Made by a program: the position numbers and the translations under genes
Assembly: GCA_028641055.1 (NCBI GenBank)
Contig: CM054059.1
Coordinates: 113,431,392 to 113,495,391, forward strand
Length of the DNA stretch: 64,000 nucleotides
DNA from: Alopecurus myosuroides
Lineage: Eukaryota > Streptophyta > Magnoliopsida > Poales > Poaceae
Direction of reading: 5' to 3'
Notes under the pieces: generated by a model
What the model saw: only the letters and a program-made list of their open reading frames with translations
What the model was told of the DNA's origin: nothing
Databases searched by the model: none
Shown: positions 33,140 through 46,100 of the stretch, piece after piece
How positions within the stretch are numbered: position 1 is the stretch's first letter
Layout of the letters: each line of letters opens with the position of its first letter

Positions 33140-36135
33140 ACGACCGAACCCATTTGGAAAGTTAGACTTTTCTATGAGGAAGGTGATAAAAACAAAAAAG
33201 TTGTGGAAGCAGCCATGGAACCGGAGGAAATCTGCTATATGGAGTTCATCAATTTGATTGAAAATGTTGGCTTCAGTGGCGCGCGTGATTACCTGTACTG
33301 CAGGCTAAATAATGGCCCTGGCAAAGGAAAACTTGTTCCAATAGACCATGGTAGTGATTTGGAGCAATTGAAACGCATACACTCTAATGATAAGAAGATC
33401 TCCCTGTGTGTGTTTAGGGAGAAGGCCAGGGCGGTTGATATTGCAACAATAGAGTCTCTGCTTGATGATGCAACTGGATCCACCAGAAAAAAGCGACAGA
33501 TCACTATCACAGGTTATACTTTCATGCCAAATCTCCAACTCGCAACTCCTTCAATACATACTTTAATAAATATTTTCCCCGGTAACTATTTTATGCATTC
33601 CTTACCTAATCCACAATTTTGATAAACATGCAAGTAGGGATGCAACCGAAGAGGAACAAGCTTCAAACGAAGAAGAAGATACAGATTACTCCTTTGGGAA
33701 TGGTACACAAGTTCATTAATTCTTAATCAGCTTTCTGAATTATGCACAATGCTAATGCTTTGTCCATTTATTGTTAACATTTTCAGTAATAAAGAAAGGA
33801 TCTGTCTGCATGACAAGGGTTGAAAGTATACTACAATATAAAAAAAGTCAGGGAAAACGTAGACGTGGTAATTTATTTTTGACATTTAAGCTCTGTCTAA
33901 TATTTGTTTTAATGGATAAAATCTACGATTGCTGATTCAGTACAAATGTTAACCCTGAAACAGGAACTGAACCTAACACTGATGTGTCTGAAACTGACAT
34001 GTGTTCCGTTGATGATTGGCCTTCCCATGCACGCTGCTATCGCCCGAAGCTACAACTACAAGAAGGTACTAGCTATTTTTTTTACCGCTGTGTCCTAATT
34101 TCTTTCAATCAACTACAAAATAAATTGTTTCTTTGTGTGTGTTTTGGGATGTAGGTGATGACATACCGAAGAAGAAAGGGCGAGGTGTTGTGAAAGGTTT
34201 GAAAGCCAATAAGAAGCGTCATGCCAATGGAGCTGCAAAGCTAGGTGTTGATTTCTCTGAAACATTGGGTGGTCCAGTAGGAATGAACAACCGTTCATTC
34301 AAGGATGACTTGGTAATCACAATGAAAAGAAGGTTACCAATTATTGGAGTGAGGAGGTGGACAGACATTCACCCTAACATCCATCGCATGATCGTCACAG
34401 ATATGTTGGTGCGTACAACCTTTCTCACATGCGTTGTCTGCTTTTTCGTCCATAATTAATGTACTACTACTAAACTAAGTCTATCTGTTTGTTCTACGCA
34501 TTACAGGACAGATACGATATGCCAGATACAGACGAAACACACGAAAAAATTCTTAAAATTGCAAAAGAACGCTACAGAGGCTGGCGAGGAAACCTAAGCA
34601 GCACTTACAAGGCATACATAACAGATGATGAAAGAAGGGCAGTTGTCCCAGAAGATTTACAAAAAGAAGAGTGGGAATGGTTGATCGAGTACTTTGGCAC
34701 TGATCCGAAATTCCTGGTTATTTCTATACTACCTGTTTGTGAATTTTGTACTATCATCAAATGGCTTGTCTGACAAGTTTTTTTTTATAATTGAATGAGC
34801 AGGAACTCAGCCAAAAGAACAAGGATAACCGTTCGCAGATGAAGACAAAACACAGAGTAGGATCAAAATCCTACTCTCAACTCAGTTTTGAGAATGTATG
34901 GGCCTACTCACTATGCATGCGTCGGTGTTCACTTTGCTTTAATGTTTATAGTATCTAATTGTTGCACTACTTGCAGAGGGATTCGGAAACTGGAGAAGAG
35001 CCAGACTGTGTTGCTCTCTGGAGACTGACCCACACAAAGAATGAAACATGGACTACAGAAGAGTCCAAGGATGTTTACGTGAGTTAACTGACTTAGAAGC
35101 TACTCTAAACATATTTACTGTTCTCCATCTTGGATATTTCTTCATCTGATTTGAGATTTTTTTTCGTAATCAGGAAACAGCATGTAAAGAGATTGAAAAC
35201 AGATTAGAGGAAACTGGTGTTCCATTGTCAGCTGAACAAAGAATCAATATTTTCCAGAAAGCATATAAATCTAAAGTTCAATGCAAGTCATCGCAGCCTC
35301 GTGGGTTCGGATACATGGCCCAGGTGCAAACTAGTTCTCAGCGGTCTAAGTTGCTGTTAGAGGAGCAAGCTCGGGCTACGGCAGAGACCCAAAAAGTTAA
35401 CTCCCAGCTCACCACAAAGGTCACTACTTTAGAACAGAAGTTACTAGATGAACGTGCAAGCATGGAAGAGAAGATTAATGTAGAGCGGGCTGAGAGAGAA
35501 AATCTTGAGAAGAAATTAATGGAAGAGCTTGCTCAAAGGGAACAACTGATGGAGTCGGAGAGAAAATCAAGAAAAGAATTTGAAAATAACTTGGTTGCAC
35601 AGTTTAACTCACGGTTCCAGGCAAAGTTTGACGAGCTCTCCGCACAGATGGAAAAGCAGAAGATGACTACACCTCAGGTGATGATAGTCATACAATTGCA
35701 AACTAGTAAGATTTAGTTGTTTACTTGCGTTGCTAACAGTGCACTTTGTTTTTGCAGACGTCTAAGAAGTCGAACCAGCAACCATCACTTACCAACAGTC
35801 CTGCTAAGAAAATAGTTCCTCCGCACACCACGATACAGAAAAGTCGAATGTTTAAGTCATATGTAAGTCACAATCTTGTACAATTCGGTAGTAGTACATT
35901 CTGTTTTTGCTTCACCCACACTATAGCGTTGCTGCACCCACCCTATACTTGCTGCAGTTTATGTTTCACTATGGGTTGTGGCTTCGTTGAGTTACAACAA
36001 CTGTTTTTGCTTCATCCACACACTATAGTCTGCTGGTTCTTATGTTTCAGCATGTGTTATTGCTGACTAGACTCACACCTTTTTTTTTACAATTGATTGC
36101 AGGACGTCAATCAAACTTCTGATGGAAACAAATAG
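33140..36135 (+). CDS. CACTA ORF1-type protein: PB1-like N-terminus, Transposase_24-like core, coiled coil
   Basis: Recognisable exons are 33140-33512, about 33638-33702, 33787-33868, about 33963-34065, 34155-34408, 34507-34716, 34803-34895, 34977-35078, 35174-35677, 35758-35862 and 36103-36135 (TAG). From 34155 on, every junction is GT-AG with matching phase. The N-terminus (EPIWKVRLFYEEGDKNKK) is PB1-like. An acidic stretch follows, then a basic KKKGRGVVKGLK region, the core WTDIHPNIHRMI...RYRGWRGNLSSTYKAYI, and KTKHRVGSKSYSQLSFE. The tail is a long coiled coil (EEQARATAETQKVNSQLTTK onward). The order matches plant En/Spm Transposase_24 proteins. The start codon and exon 2-3 junction are unresolved: frames do not join cleanly there, and a single-base lesion is possible. 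Confidence 0.7.
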
Positions 36136-36319
36136 CTGCACTGGATATTTCAGTTTGATTTGATCTTGATTTGATCCATGTTGTACGAGAATTTCATTTG
36201 TATATATTTAAAATAGCTATGAAAACTATTATTTTGTGTAAATAAACATATTTTACGTACCCTTTTGAACATTTTAATTCAATGCCCGTATTTTTTGTTT
36301 CCTTATTTTTTTTCTATAA

Positions 36320-37503
36320 CGTGGCAATAGGTAGTTTACCACGATAATTGTAGTGTTGCGTGAAGCCTCAGTCGCCAGAACAAAGTGTTTTGTTGAAATA
36401 GACTCTCACCACCATGAGGGAGACATCGTCGCAATATTTTTTCTCCACCAAACTAACTTTGTTGCGATAGTTCATTCACGCCACCAACCTATGTTCGTTG
36501 CAATACAGAATTCCCATACTTCTCGCCACGAAACTAAATTTTGTAGAAATAGAAAGGCGCAACGAATAGTTGAAGTTGTCGCAGTTGTTTCAAGCTACTA
36601 AAATTTGTACGTTGCGAATAGTACATGTCGCCACGAAAATAAAATTTGTCGAAATACAATGGCGCCACGACAAGTTGTTATTCTCGTTGTTGTTTCTAGC
36701 AACATAAAATGTGGATGTTGCGAATACTACATCTCGCCACGAAACTAAAATTTGTAGAAATAGAAAGGCGCAACGAATAGTTGAAGTTGTCGCAGTTGTT
36801 TCTAGCTACTAAAATTTGTACGTTGCGAATTGTATATGTCGCCACGAAAATAAAATTTGTCGAAATACAATGGCGCCACGAAAAGTTGTTATTGTCGCAG
36901 TTGCTTCTAGCAACATAAAATGTGGATGTTGCGAATACTACATCTCGCCACGAAACTAAAATTTGTAGAAATTGAATGGCGCCACGAATAGTTGAAATTG
37001 TCGCGATTGCTTATGGCTACTAATATGAAGGCCGTTGCGATTACTATTTCAAAATCATCTTACCACGATTGATTGTGTGTGGCAAAACGTTGTTCCCACG
37101 CGTATAATGTTTGTTGCCATAGTTTTTTGCCACACAATTGGACGTGGCAAATAAACTCGACTTTTGCAACGAAAGAACAAGCGCAACGGAACACTCGCCG
37201 TTGCCACATTGGTCACTCGCCACGTTTGGGTATTTGTTGCACTAGAGGTGTACCAACGAAATACGTACGTTGCGTTATGTGCGAGACGCGACGGAAACGT
37301 GCGTGGCAATTGGCCTAGGAAATGGTTGCAACTGGATTATTTTTTAGCGACGAATCTAAGTGCGCGGAGACAGGCTTGTACCACGGAGGTTTTCGCGACG
37401 CCTCCCAACGAAACCGATTTCGGTGCAACAAAACCCTATTGCGACGATAAGTCACTTTTTACAACGACTATTTTCGTTGCAATAGACCGATTCCGTTGTA
37501 GTG
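36320..37503. repeat. CACTA subterminal repeat region
   Basis: Short motifs (GTTGCGAAT, CGCCACGAAA, AATTTGT(A/C)GAAAT and their complements) recur at about 100-200-bp spacing up to the terminus at 37503. Such clusters are the usual binding sites of CACTA element proteins. A second TTGTAGTG at 36348-36355 may be an internal terminus copy. Confidence 0.7.
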
Positions 37504-38416
37504 ATGTCAGATCGCGCGTTGTATCCAGGCTGGTCGCGATCGTTATCCTTGCTGCGGTGTCGCGAGCGGATACTGTGATGCCGTGGACTGCGATCTTGAT
37601 CCCTCGGGCTGTCGTCGCTGCTACTCGGGCTATCACCGCGACGCCGGGTCTCCTTTCCTCGGGCGCGACGAGGTGATTTCTCCCTTCAAGGCGATGAGCT
37701 CCCGCGTCTGCGGGGTGTTTCTTTGTCTTTCCGAGGGGTTTTTCTCAGTCGCTTGTGCAGTCGCGTTCTTGCGGCCTTGGGCTGCGAGTCTCGCGGCTGA
37801 CATGCCAAGACCCTTCTGGACTTGCCTATATTGCTCCGCGCGGGGGTCATTCTCCCCTGACCGGTTCGCCTGTAAGTATGTGGCAGCAGCCAGGACTGCA
37901 GCGGCGGGAGTCGTCGGGTGTACGTTGCCGTCGTCGTCGACGCGCATAAGGGAGTTTTTTCGAGTCTTGTGCTGATCCCGCTGAGCGACTCGCCATCCAG
38001 GGCCGCGGTCTTCGAGACATATCTTTTCTTCGGGGGGTAGTTCCCACCCAAATATGTTTTGGAGAGAGCCGCACGACGTAGACTCGATTCGTCTGCCAGC
38101 TTCTTCTGCTCATCCAGATTCATGCGGGCTTCTCTGATCAATTCTGCTGCTTTCACTAGGTGATAGTGGTATGCAGTCAGATCTTCCTGAGGGGATCCTT
38201 CTTCAATCGGCTGACCTGAGTGTACAACCTTTTTTGCCTTGAGCCAGGCGTCTCGCGAAACTTTTATGTGCTCTCGCTCTTTTCGGTTGTCTTCAGTTTA
38301 TTCGGGTGGCTCGGCCGATCCTGCCATGCAGACTTGAGCCATATATGGCCCGCGAGTCCTAGGCGGAGGTTGACAAGTTTCGCCGACCCGAGAAGGTTCT
38401 TCAGCCAAGATAGTAT
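37504..38416 (-). pseudogene. Ty3/Gypsy gag-like remnant
   Basis: On the minus strand, frames read KAAELIREARMNLDEQKKLADE, then RVDDDGNVHPTTPAAAVLAAATYLQANRSG...DPRAEQYRQVQKGLGMSAARLA, then an Arg/Ser/Asp-rich stretch (DRSPRHHSIRSRHRSK). This composition fits a plant Gypsy gag. Frames shift between the blocks. It is cut at 37503 by the CACTA end and at 38417 by a solo LTR, and appears to belong with the LTR and primer site at 47462-47970. Confidence 0.5.
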
Positions 38417-41400
38417 TGTAACATCCCAAGTATGAAAATACCCCCTAGAATGTTTTGTTTCTTGTTTAATTCAAGTATTGCATCATGTCATCATGTTTAT
38501 TTCATTGTTTGCATTTGTTTACTATTTGTTTTGCATTTGTTTTTCATAATGAAACTCAAACAATTTCAACTGGTTATTTCATACTTGCTCTGTTACAACA
38601 TTTGAAATAAAAATCACAAATAAAAACAACCAATTTGTTTCATTTTATTCCATAATGATCACTTATTTAAATGATGGTTTTAATCAAACAATTAAATTCC
38701 AAACCACCTTTAAAAAAATTCAAACCAAATGCATCAAACAGAACCACTTTGAAATTATGAGTGTTTTCAACACAAATTAACTCATTTTGTTTATAATTAA
38801 CATAGGGGTCACCCTATTTAAAAGTGTGTTTTTATTAATGTTCATCTAATAAAGAAATTCATTCAATGTTGGTTTATCTCCAAACAGCAAGTAAAAATTT
38901 GAATTTCAAAAAATTGAGTTGCCAACTGGTAGATATTGAGCTAACAATTCCCCATGATTTTTTCTCTAAATTTTTAAAACCAAAAACCCTATCAAATGCT
39001 TCCATTTTCTAATTGCTACAAAAAAAAAACAGAAGAGCAAAAAAAAAAATAAAGGAAACAGCAACGCGCGCGCGCGGCAGTTAGCAGCCCAACCCACCTA
39101 AGCCCTACCTAGCGCGCAGCCCAGCCCGCTAAGCCGCGTACCGCTTCGATTAAACAGCCGCCACCGTCGCCCGCGGTACGGCAGCGCGTCGGAGGCTGCC
39201 ACGGCGGCAGCCATCGCCACCGACGGCCCCGCATCGACGTCCGCGCTTATAAAACCCCCTAGGGCACAGCACCCAACCCTAGCCACCCTAGCCTCTCTCT
39301 CGCGCCGCCAACCCCTCTCTCCCGGCGCGTTCTCCCCTCTCTGAATCTCTCGCCGGAGAAACCACCGGCGCTCCTCTACTGAAACTCCGACCACCGTCTC
39401 AGCCATGGCCCTCCTCCACCCTACCTGAACCCCGAGCTCGTTTCCCCTCACCTTCCTCTACATCTACGACATCTACTCGGCCGCGGTAAGCCTCTGATTT
39501 GACGCCGCGGTCCTCAACGCCTCCGGCCACCGTGGCGCCATCCCTGAACCCGTGGTCGTCGTCAACGTTGCAGGGCCCCTCGTCGCGAACTGATCGCTGG
39601 GATTGACTCGCCACCACCTCCTCCTCAGATTGGACACCGCAGCCGTCGCGGAGACACGCCCCACCGTCGCCGTCGTCCACGGAGCTGTCGCTGCTGACGC
39701 CGTCGTTACGTCACCGCGCTGCGGCAACCTCAACAACGGTGGTGAGCCACCGTCTGCTCCTCCTCTCTGTCACCCTCTGCGAGCACGTCTCTGCACACGT
39801 TCAGCACACACCAGATCATTGCGGCACACGCGCATCGAGCACGAGCACGGCGATCACCGTTGATCACCGCCGGGCCACTGTCCAAGTTTCAGTTTTTGTT
39901 CGTCAGTTAACTGTATATCCACGAGCAGTACCTCAACTTGTACGCGCGTGGCTTACTGACAACGAAACGCAAGCAGCGCAGCTGGTTCAGTAACGCGCGC
40001 ACGAGCGGGAGGTGCAGGGATCGAGCCCTGGCTCCCACACCGGGAAATATCCCCCTTTTTTTCGACTGAGTGCTGACAGGGAGGCCCCCCTGTCAGTCAC
40101 TCATGTGCCACGCAAGCGCACGGTCCCTTGGGCCCCCCTGGCAGTGTCTGGGTAGGTTCCCTGTGCGTATAAAACGATTTTAAACTTTTTGTAATAAAAA
40201 ACTAGTCCTTTATTTTAACAGATTGGTCCCTGGTTTTAAAAAACCCAATAACTTTAGTTTTATAACTCCAATAAATGAAAATAAAATATGCACACTAATC
40301 TAAATTTAATTGTCTACCCATTGGTATCATTTGTTTCCTGTTTTGAATTTTCAAAATGCAATTCAAATTTGAATTCAAATAATTCAAATGCAATTTGCTA
40401 AATTCAGTAACTAATTCATTATTAATCCAATAAATGCCAATAAAATATGTTTTCCATGCTATTTCAAATAAGCTTTTCAAATATAAATTTTGTTTCATGG
40501 TTTGAATTTTAAATTGCCTAAATAATTTAATCCTTGTTTAATTCATTTAAATTTTATAAAATCATAACTTGCTCAATATAAAATATTTTTGAACATGCAA
40601 AATATGTTTTCAAACTAGAAAAATATGAACTTTTCAAATATGAGTTTGAAGTTATGTTTTGAGAAAATAAAATTCAAACTTGTTTTAAATTCATTTAAAA
40701 CTTGTTTGATATTGTTTAAGTCATAATAAATTCATCCTAACTCCTAATTCAAAATTTGAAACATGTAACCCAACTAAAATTTGATGTTCTTTTCAAATAT
40801 AAATTTTGTTAATTGTTTTGAACACTTTAATTTGATGAAAACAACCATTGTTTGTGTGACATGTTTAAGTAACCAAACTTTCCAAACTTAACAAATAACT
40901 TCCAAACTTGTTTTATTCTTTTACCACTTGCATCTATTGTTGTTATCTTGTTATTATCATCATGCATGCATCATGGTAATAAATTCTCACATGATAATTA
41001 AATTATAGATCATTTGTTTCCACTTAATCCATGGACCTTTTGCCATATGCAATCCAATTGCATATGGGTCCATTTAAATTGTGTTATCATGTTAGCTAGT
41101 TTATTTTGATGCAACCATTAACTTGTCATGCATCATCTTTGATTGTGCACTATGCCATGATAATGATTGTTTATATTTCTGTCTTGTTTGTTTGCTTCTT
41201 CTCGAATAGACGACGACGTTGAGACAGACGATCTTTACAGCACCCCTTCCGAGGATCTAGCTCAGTACCCGGCTGCTGAGTTTGCAGGCAAGTTATCACT
41301 CACATGAACCAATGTGTTCCTTTCAACCCTGGTTACCGATACTTTCCGTTGTCTATTTCTGCTAGCCTTAGTGGTAGTGGTTTCTGTTACGAACCTATCA

Positions 41401-43055
41401 CATGAATCCTTTAACCCTGATATTGCCTCACCACCACTCCTACAACCCCATTGTTTGAGCCAGTGTCTTACTAGCATGCTTAGGTTGTTTTGCTCGAGTC
41501 TGTTACCCGTTACTTTCAGTTACTATGTCTTTATTATGTTCTGGGGGCTCGATGTTCAATCAATCAATCAATCATGCTAATGTTATTGCTAAATAATAAT
41601 TTGATGATAAGGCACCGGTAGGAGGCCCTGTGTGGTTTTGAGGCCTGCTAGTGTCGACCCTAATAGGAAAAGGGTCTTGTCTACTGATCCATGATGAGCG
41701 CACTACCCGCATGTGGGAAGCGAGTATGCGCGCCCCCCTCAATTTGATTCGATTCGCATCTCGTCCAAATCATCTCATTTAGTTCGTGTTTTCCATTTGC
41801 CGCATGCATGTTTTTGCGAGCCCAGCGCAGGGTGGAACTTTTGTAGTCGGCATATAGGGGGACACGTTCTTAGAGTGCTATGAGGGTCCATTTTCTTCTG
41901 GGCTCGATTAGCCGTGCGCCCAAGGTGCTTTGGGCTTGATGCGAAGAAGAGTTGAGTTGTGTTGAGTGCCCCGCTTGGTGGGAGGCATCCCATCTGGCGG
42001 GTTATTCATACGTGTACAGCCAAATTGGTGCAACCCTGCAGGGATAATCTTCTCGAGAAGCCGTGTTTTCCGCGGTTATGGTTAACTTGGTGAAAGTACT
42101 GGCTAACAAGTACTCAGGACAACTTGAACCTAATGAACAACAACCTTACACCCAATGATTACAACTTGACTAGTAATAGGCTTATTGACACAATAACCTG
42201 ATTCATCCTTTTCCAACTGTGTGAGTTATCCTCGGATTGCTTCTTTGGATAAGGGGCGAGATCCAGGATGGGTTTGTTTGATGTTATCTTTCAGTTGGTT
42301 ACACTACTCGATCTTATCTGCTTTCTGATAGTTGGAAGTGGTAGAATCTCTGTAGTTGGTTAGCGCAGCCAGTTGCAGCATCTTTTATATCCCCTTTCTT
42401 CCGTTGAACCCAAGGCATCCGTGCTTGGTGTTGACGGACTACACTTTGGTGAACTGTGAGTCTTGCTTGCCAGTACGTCTATGTACTGACCCCTTTGGGG
42501 CTGTGGTTTCCGCAGACTACGCTTACGAGGATCCAGGTGACGGCTACTACGTGGAGTTTGACGAGGCTGCTGACGAGTAGTTAGCGGACCCGGGCAGGAT
42601 CCGAGACATCGTGGATGGGCTCCGTCTTTATTTCAGTTTCCGGCTTCTTAAGCCCATTTGGATTTGTCTGTACTCAGACCCTTTGAATGCTTCCGCTGAG
42701 ATGTAATGATGTTATGTTGGGACATGTGTCCTCTGGATGATTGTATTTGCTACCTCTGCCCTAGTGAGGGCCAGTTGCAACTTATTTTAATCTTTTGTGT
42801 CTTAGAGATATGTTGTGTTATCATTTTGTTCAAAGCCGTTGACGTACCATGTGTGTATGGTATGAAGTACGTCAATGGTAGTGTCCTGATTTCTATGGGA
42901 TAGTTTACGTCGACGTTGAACAGATAGGGGTTGGTTGTCACACATACGTGTGTTGGCCTACTCGTAAGAGGACGCGGGTGCCGGTAAGCCCCGTAATCCA
43001 ATCTACTACTGTTCAACGGAACAGGCGAGTATCCTTTAGAAGTCCGGGTGCGACA
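38417..43055 (+). mobile_element. Solo LTR, 4.64 kb, with AGTAT target duplication
   Basis: Begins TGTAACATCCC (38417) and ends GGGTGCGACA (43055). AGTAT occurs at 38412-38416 and 43056-43060. There is no primer site, polypurine tract or second LTR, so the element was reduced by LTR-LTR recombination. A promoter-like CTTATAAAACC lies near 39246, followed by a C-rich leader; the open frames at 39100-39990 are part of this block. The centre (40200-41160) is very AT-rich. Confidence 0.9.
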
Positions 43056-43145
43056 AGTATGGAAGTTGCGAGTGTTGGGGAGGATGGATCCGCCGATGGG
43101 CGCTAGATCGCGACCAGCATCATTGGGCAGCGAGTCGAAGGTTGC
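43056..43145 (-). other. 90-bp host fragment between two LTRs
   Basis: After removing one AGTAT copy, this segment continues from 38416. It appears to be part of the same minus-strand Gypsy internal region. Confidence 0.45.
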
Positions 43146-46100
43146 TGTGACGCCCCGAGATCGGGCACTATGCAGATTTCAGCATTCCCGCCAAAATCCA
43201 CATAATAACCGATTCCAGGTTGCCACTTGTGATAACATTACAACAGTTCACGAATAATCCACAACAACAACAGAAAAGAGATTTACAAGATGACTCAAAC
43301 GAGTCAGGGATACAACTGATACAATACAAAGATCCAAATAACAGCGGAAGAAACAACATAGCGTCCGGCTACGGACAAGATCCAAATTGGACTAAGAGTC
43401 CTGAAGATAACCGAGAGCGTCCGATCCCTGCCCAGGCCAAGCCGGAGGGATTCCCAAGCTAACATCGTCAGACTTCAAACCTGTTGACTGCAATGTTGAA
43501 TATGCAGCCACGAAAAAGATTCGTGGGTCAGTACGGTTAAGTACTGGCAAGTGGATAAACCATACTCACAAGTTACCGGCGTAGCCAGTCATCACAAGAT
43601 ACAAATACTTTGGGATCAATGGAAAGGAAGGGGTTATTGCAAATAAGCGACAGCAGGCTGCACTAACCAACTACAGAGAGATACTACCACTTCCGGCTAA
43701 CAGAAAGAAGATAAGATCGAGTATTGTAACCAACTGAAAGATAACTTCAAACAAACCCATCCTGGATCTCGCCCCTTATCCGAAGAAGCAATCCGAGGAT
43801 AACTCACACAGTTTGGATTAATGATGGTTCAGATTATTGTGTCATTAAGCCTATTACTAGTCAAGTTGATAATCATTGGGTGTAAGATTGTTAATCATTA
43901 GGTTTAAGTTGTCCTGAGTACTTGTTAGCGAGTACTTTCACCAAGTAATCCATAACCGCGGAAAACACGGCTTCTCGAGAAGATTATCCCTGCAGGGTTG
44001 CACCAATTTAGCCGTGCACGCAAGAATAACCCGCCAGATGGGGAGCTAACCCACCAAGCGAGGTACTCTACACAACTCAACTCTTCTTCGCATCAAGCCC
44101 AAAGCACCACGTGCTGTGCGTGCGCGGCTAATCGAGCCCCCCGAAGAAAAGGAGGACCCTCATAGCACTGGAAGACCACGCCGCCCTAAATGCCGACTAC
44201 AAAAGTTCCACCCTGGCCTCGGGTTCGTACCTGCATATGCGTGCATCAAATGGAAAGCCCGAACTAAGTGTGATGATTTGGACGAGATGCGGATCGAGTC
44301 AAATTGAGGGGGGCGCCCATACACGCTTCCCACATGCGGATAGTGCGCTCATCATGGATCAGTAGACAAGACCCTTTTCCTATTAGGGTCGACACTAGCA
44401 GGCCACAAAACCACAAGGGCCTCCTGCCGGTGCCTTATCATCAAATTATTATTTAACAATAACAGTAGCATTGATTGATTAAACATCGAGCCCCCAGAAC
44501 ATAATGAAGTAATAACAGAAAGTAACGGGTAACAGACTCGAGCAAAACAACCTAAGCATGCTAGTAAGACACGGGCACAGGAAATGGTTATAGATGTGGA
44601 GGTGAGGCAATATCAGGGTTAAAGGATTCATGTGATAGGTTCGTAACAGAAACAACTACTACTAAGGCTAGCAGAAAAGAATCAACGGAAAGAATCGGTA
44701 ACAAGTGATGAAAGGCAGCCATATGGCAGCAAGTGAGTATACTTGCCTGAGATCCCGCAAGGTAGCAGAACTTGTCGTTGCTCACATCATCTCAACGTCC
44801 TATCCGGGAAGAAGCAACGAACCTCGAACAAACACCGGATGCAACAATTACTACTACGGCAAAAGATCCAGCATGATCAAGATATGGATGCATGACAATT
44901 TAATTGATGCATAGAAATAAACTAGTTGACAAGATAAACAGATTTAAATGGACCCATATGCAATTTGAGTTGCATATGAAAAGCCCATGAATTATGGTTG
45001 AAACAATTGTTTTCTAACTAATCATCAGGTGAAAGTGGTTTAGTATGATGCATGGATGAGGAAAACAACAAAATAACAACAGTAGAACCAATTGAAATAA
45101 GGTTTAACAAGTTTGGAAATTGTTGGTTAAGTGTGGAAAGTTTGGTTACTTAAACATGTCACACAAGCAATTGTTGTTTTCATCAAGTTAAAGTGTTCAA
45201 AACAATTAACAAAATTTGTATTTGAAAAGAACATCAAATTTTAGTTGGATTACATGTTTCAAATATTGAAATTGGAATTAGGATAATTTAATTATGAATT
45301 AAACAATATTAAACAAGTTTTAAATGAATTTGAAACAAGTTTGAATTTAATTGAAGTTTTATTTGTTCAAAACATAATTTCAAACTCACATTTGAAAAGT
45401 CCACACTTTGATGGTTTGAAAACATATTTTGCATGTTCAAAATTATTTTATTTTGAGCAAGTTATGATTTTATCAAATTTAAATGAATTAAACAAGTATT
45501 AAATTATTTAGGCAATTTAAATTATTCAAACCATGAAACAAAAATTATATTTGAATAGGTGGTTCAAAATGGCATGGAAAACATATTTTATTTGCATTAT
45601 TTGGATTAATAATGAATTAGTTATTGATTTTACCAAATTGCAATTGAATTGTTTGAATTCAAATTTGAATTGCATTTTGGAATTTCAAAACAGGAAACAA
45701 TTGGTACCATTAGATAGAGAATTAAATTTGGACCAGTGTGCATATTTTATTTTCATTTATTGGAGTTATAAAACTAAAGTTGTGAGCATTTGAAATCTAG
45801 GGACCATTCTGCAATTTTTTAAGGGCTTGGATTAAAAGAAACGTGCTGGAATTTCTTTTGTCACCGCGCTGCTAGCCAGCCACAGCGGCTGACTTGCGGG
45901 CCCGAGGGCCACGCAGGCGCTGACTGGCGCGGGGGTTGCCACAGTGGCATCCAGGGCCGATGACCTGTGGGTCCGGTGCGGGCGCGATTAAATCGCAAAA
46001 AGGGGCGGGGCAGCGCGTCCGCGGGGGATCGATCCCGGGAGCGCCCGCTGCGCGGAAACGGACTGAACCGCTGCGGTACTCTGAACTTTGGTGATAGCAG

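Larger units (their letters stand above)
32620..37503 (+). mobile_element. CACTA (En/Spm-type) transposon, right end defined, left end not found
   Basis: The right terminus is TTCCGTTGTAGTG at 37491-37503, i.e. CACTACAACGGAA on the other strand. The preceding ~1.2 kb (36320-37503) consists of short subterminal repeats in both orientations, such as CGCCACGAAACTAAAATTTG and GTTGCGAATACTAC. The interior carries a Transposase_24-type gene (33140-36135). The second gene typical of autonomous CACTA elements (TNPD, Transposase_21) is absent, so the element is probably non-autonomous. The left boundary given is approximate. Confidence 0.65.

Noticed and set aside
36348..36355. TTGTAGTG at 36348-36355 as the true CACTA right end
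   Set aside because: The same subterminal repeats continue uninterrupted to 37503, where a longer, better terminus occurs; the inner copy is kept only as a possibility.
37055..37676. Frames at the CACTA right end as coding
   Set aside because: They run across the CACTA terminus at 37503 into the gag remnant and are made of subterminal repeats.
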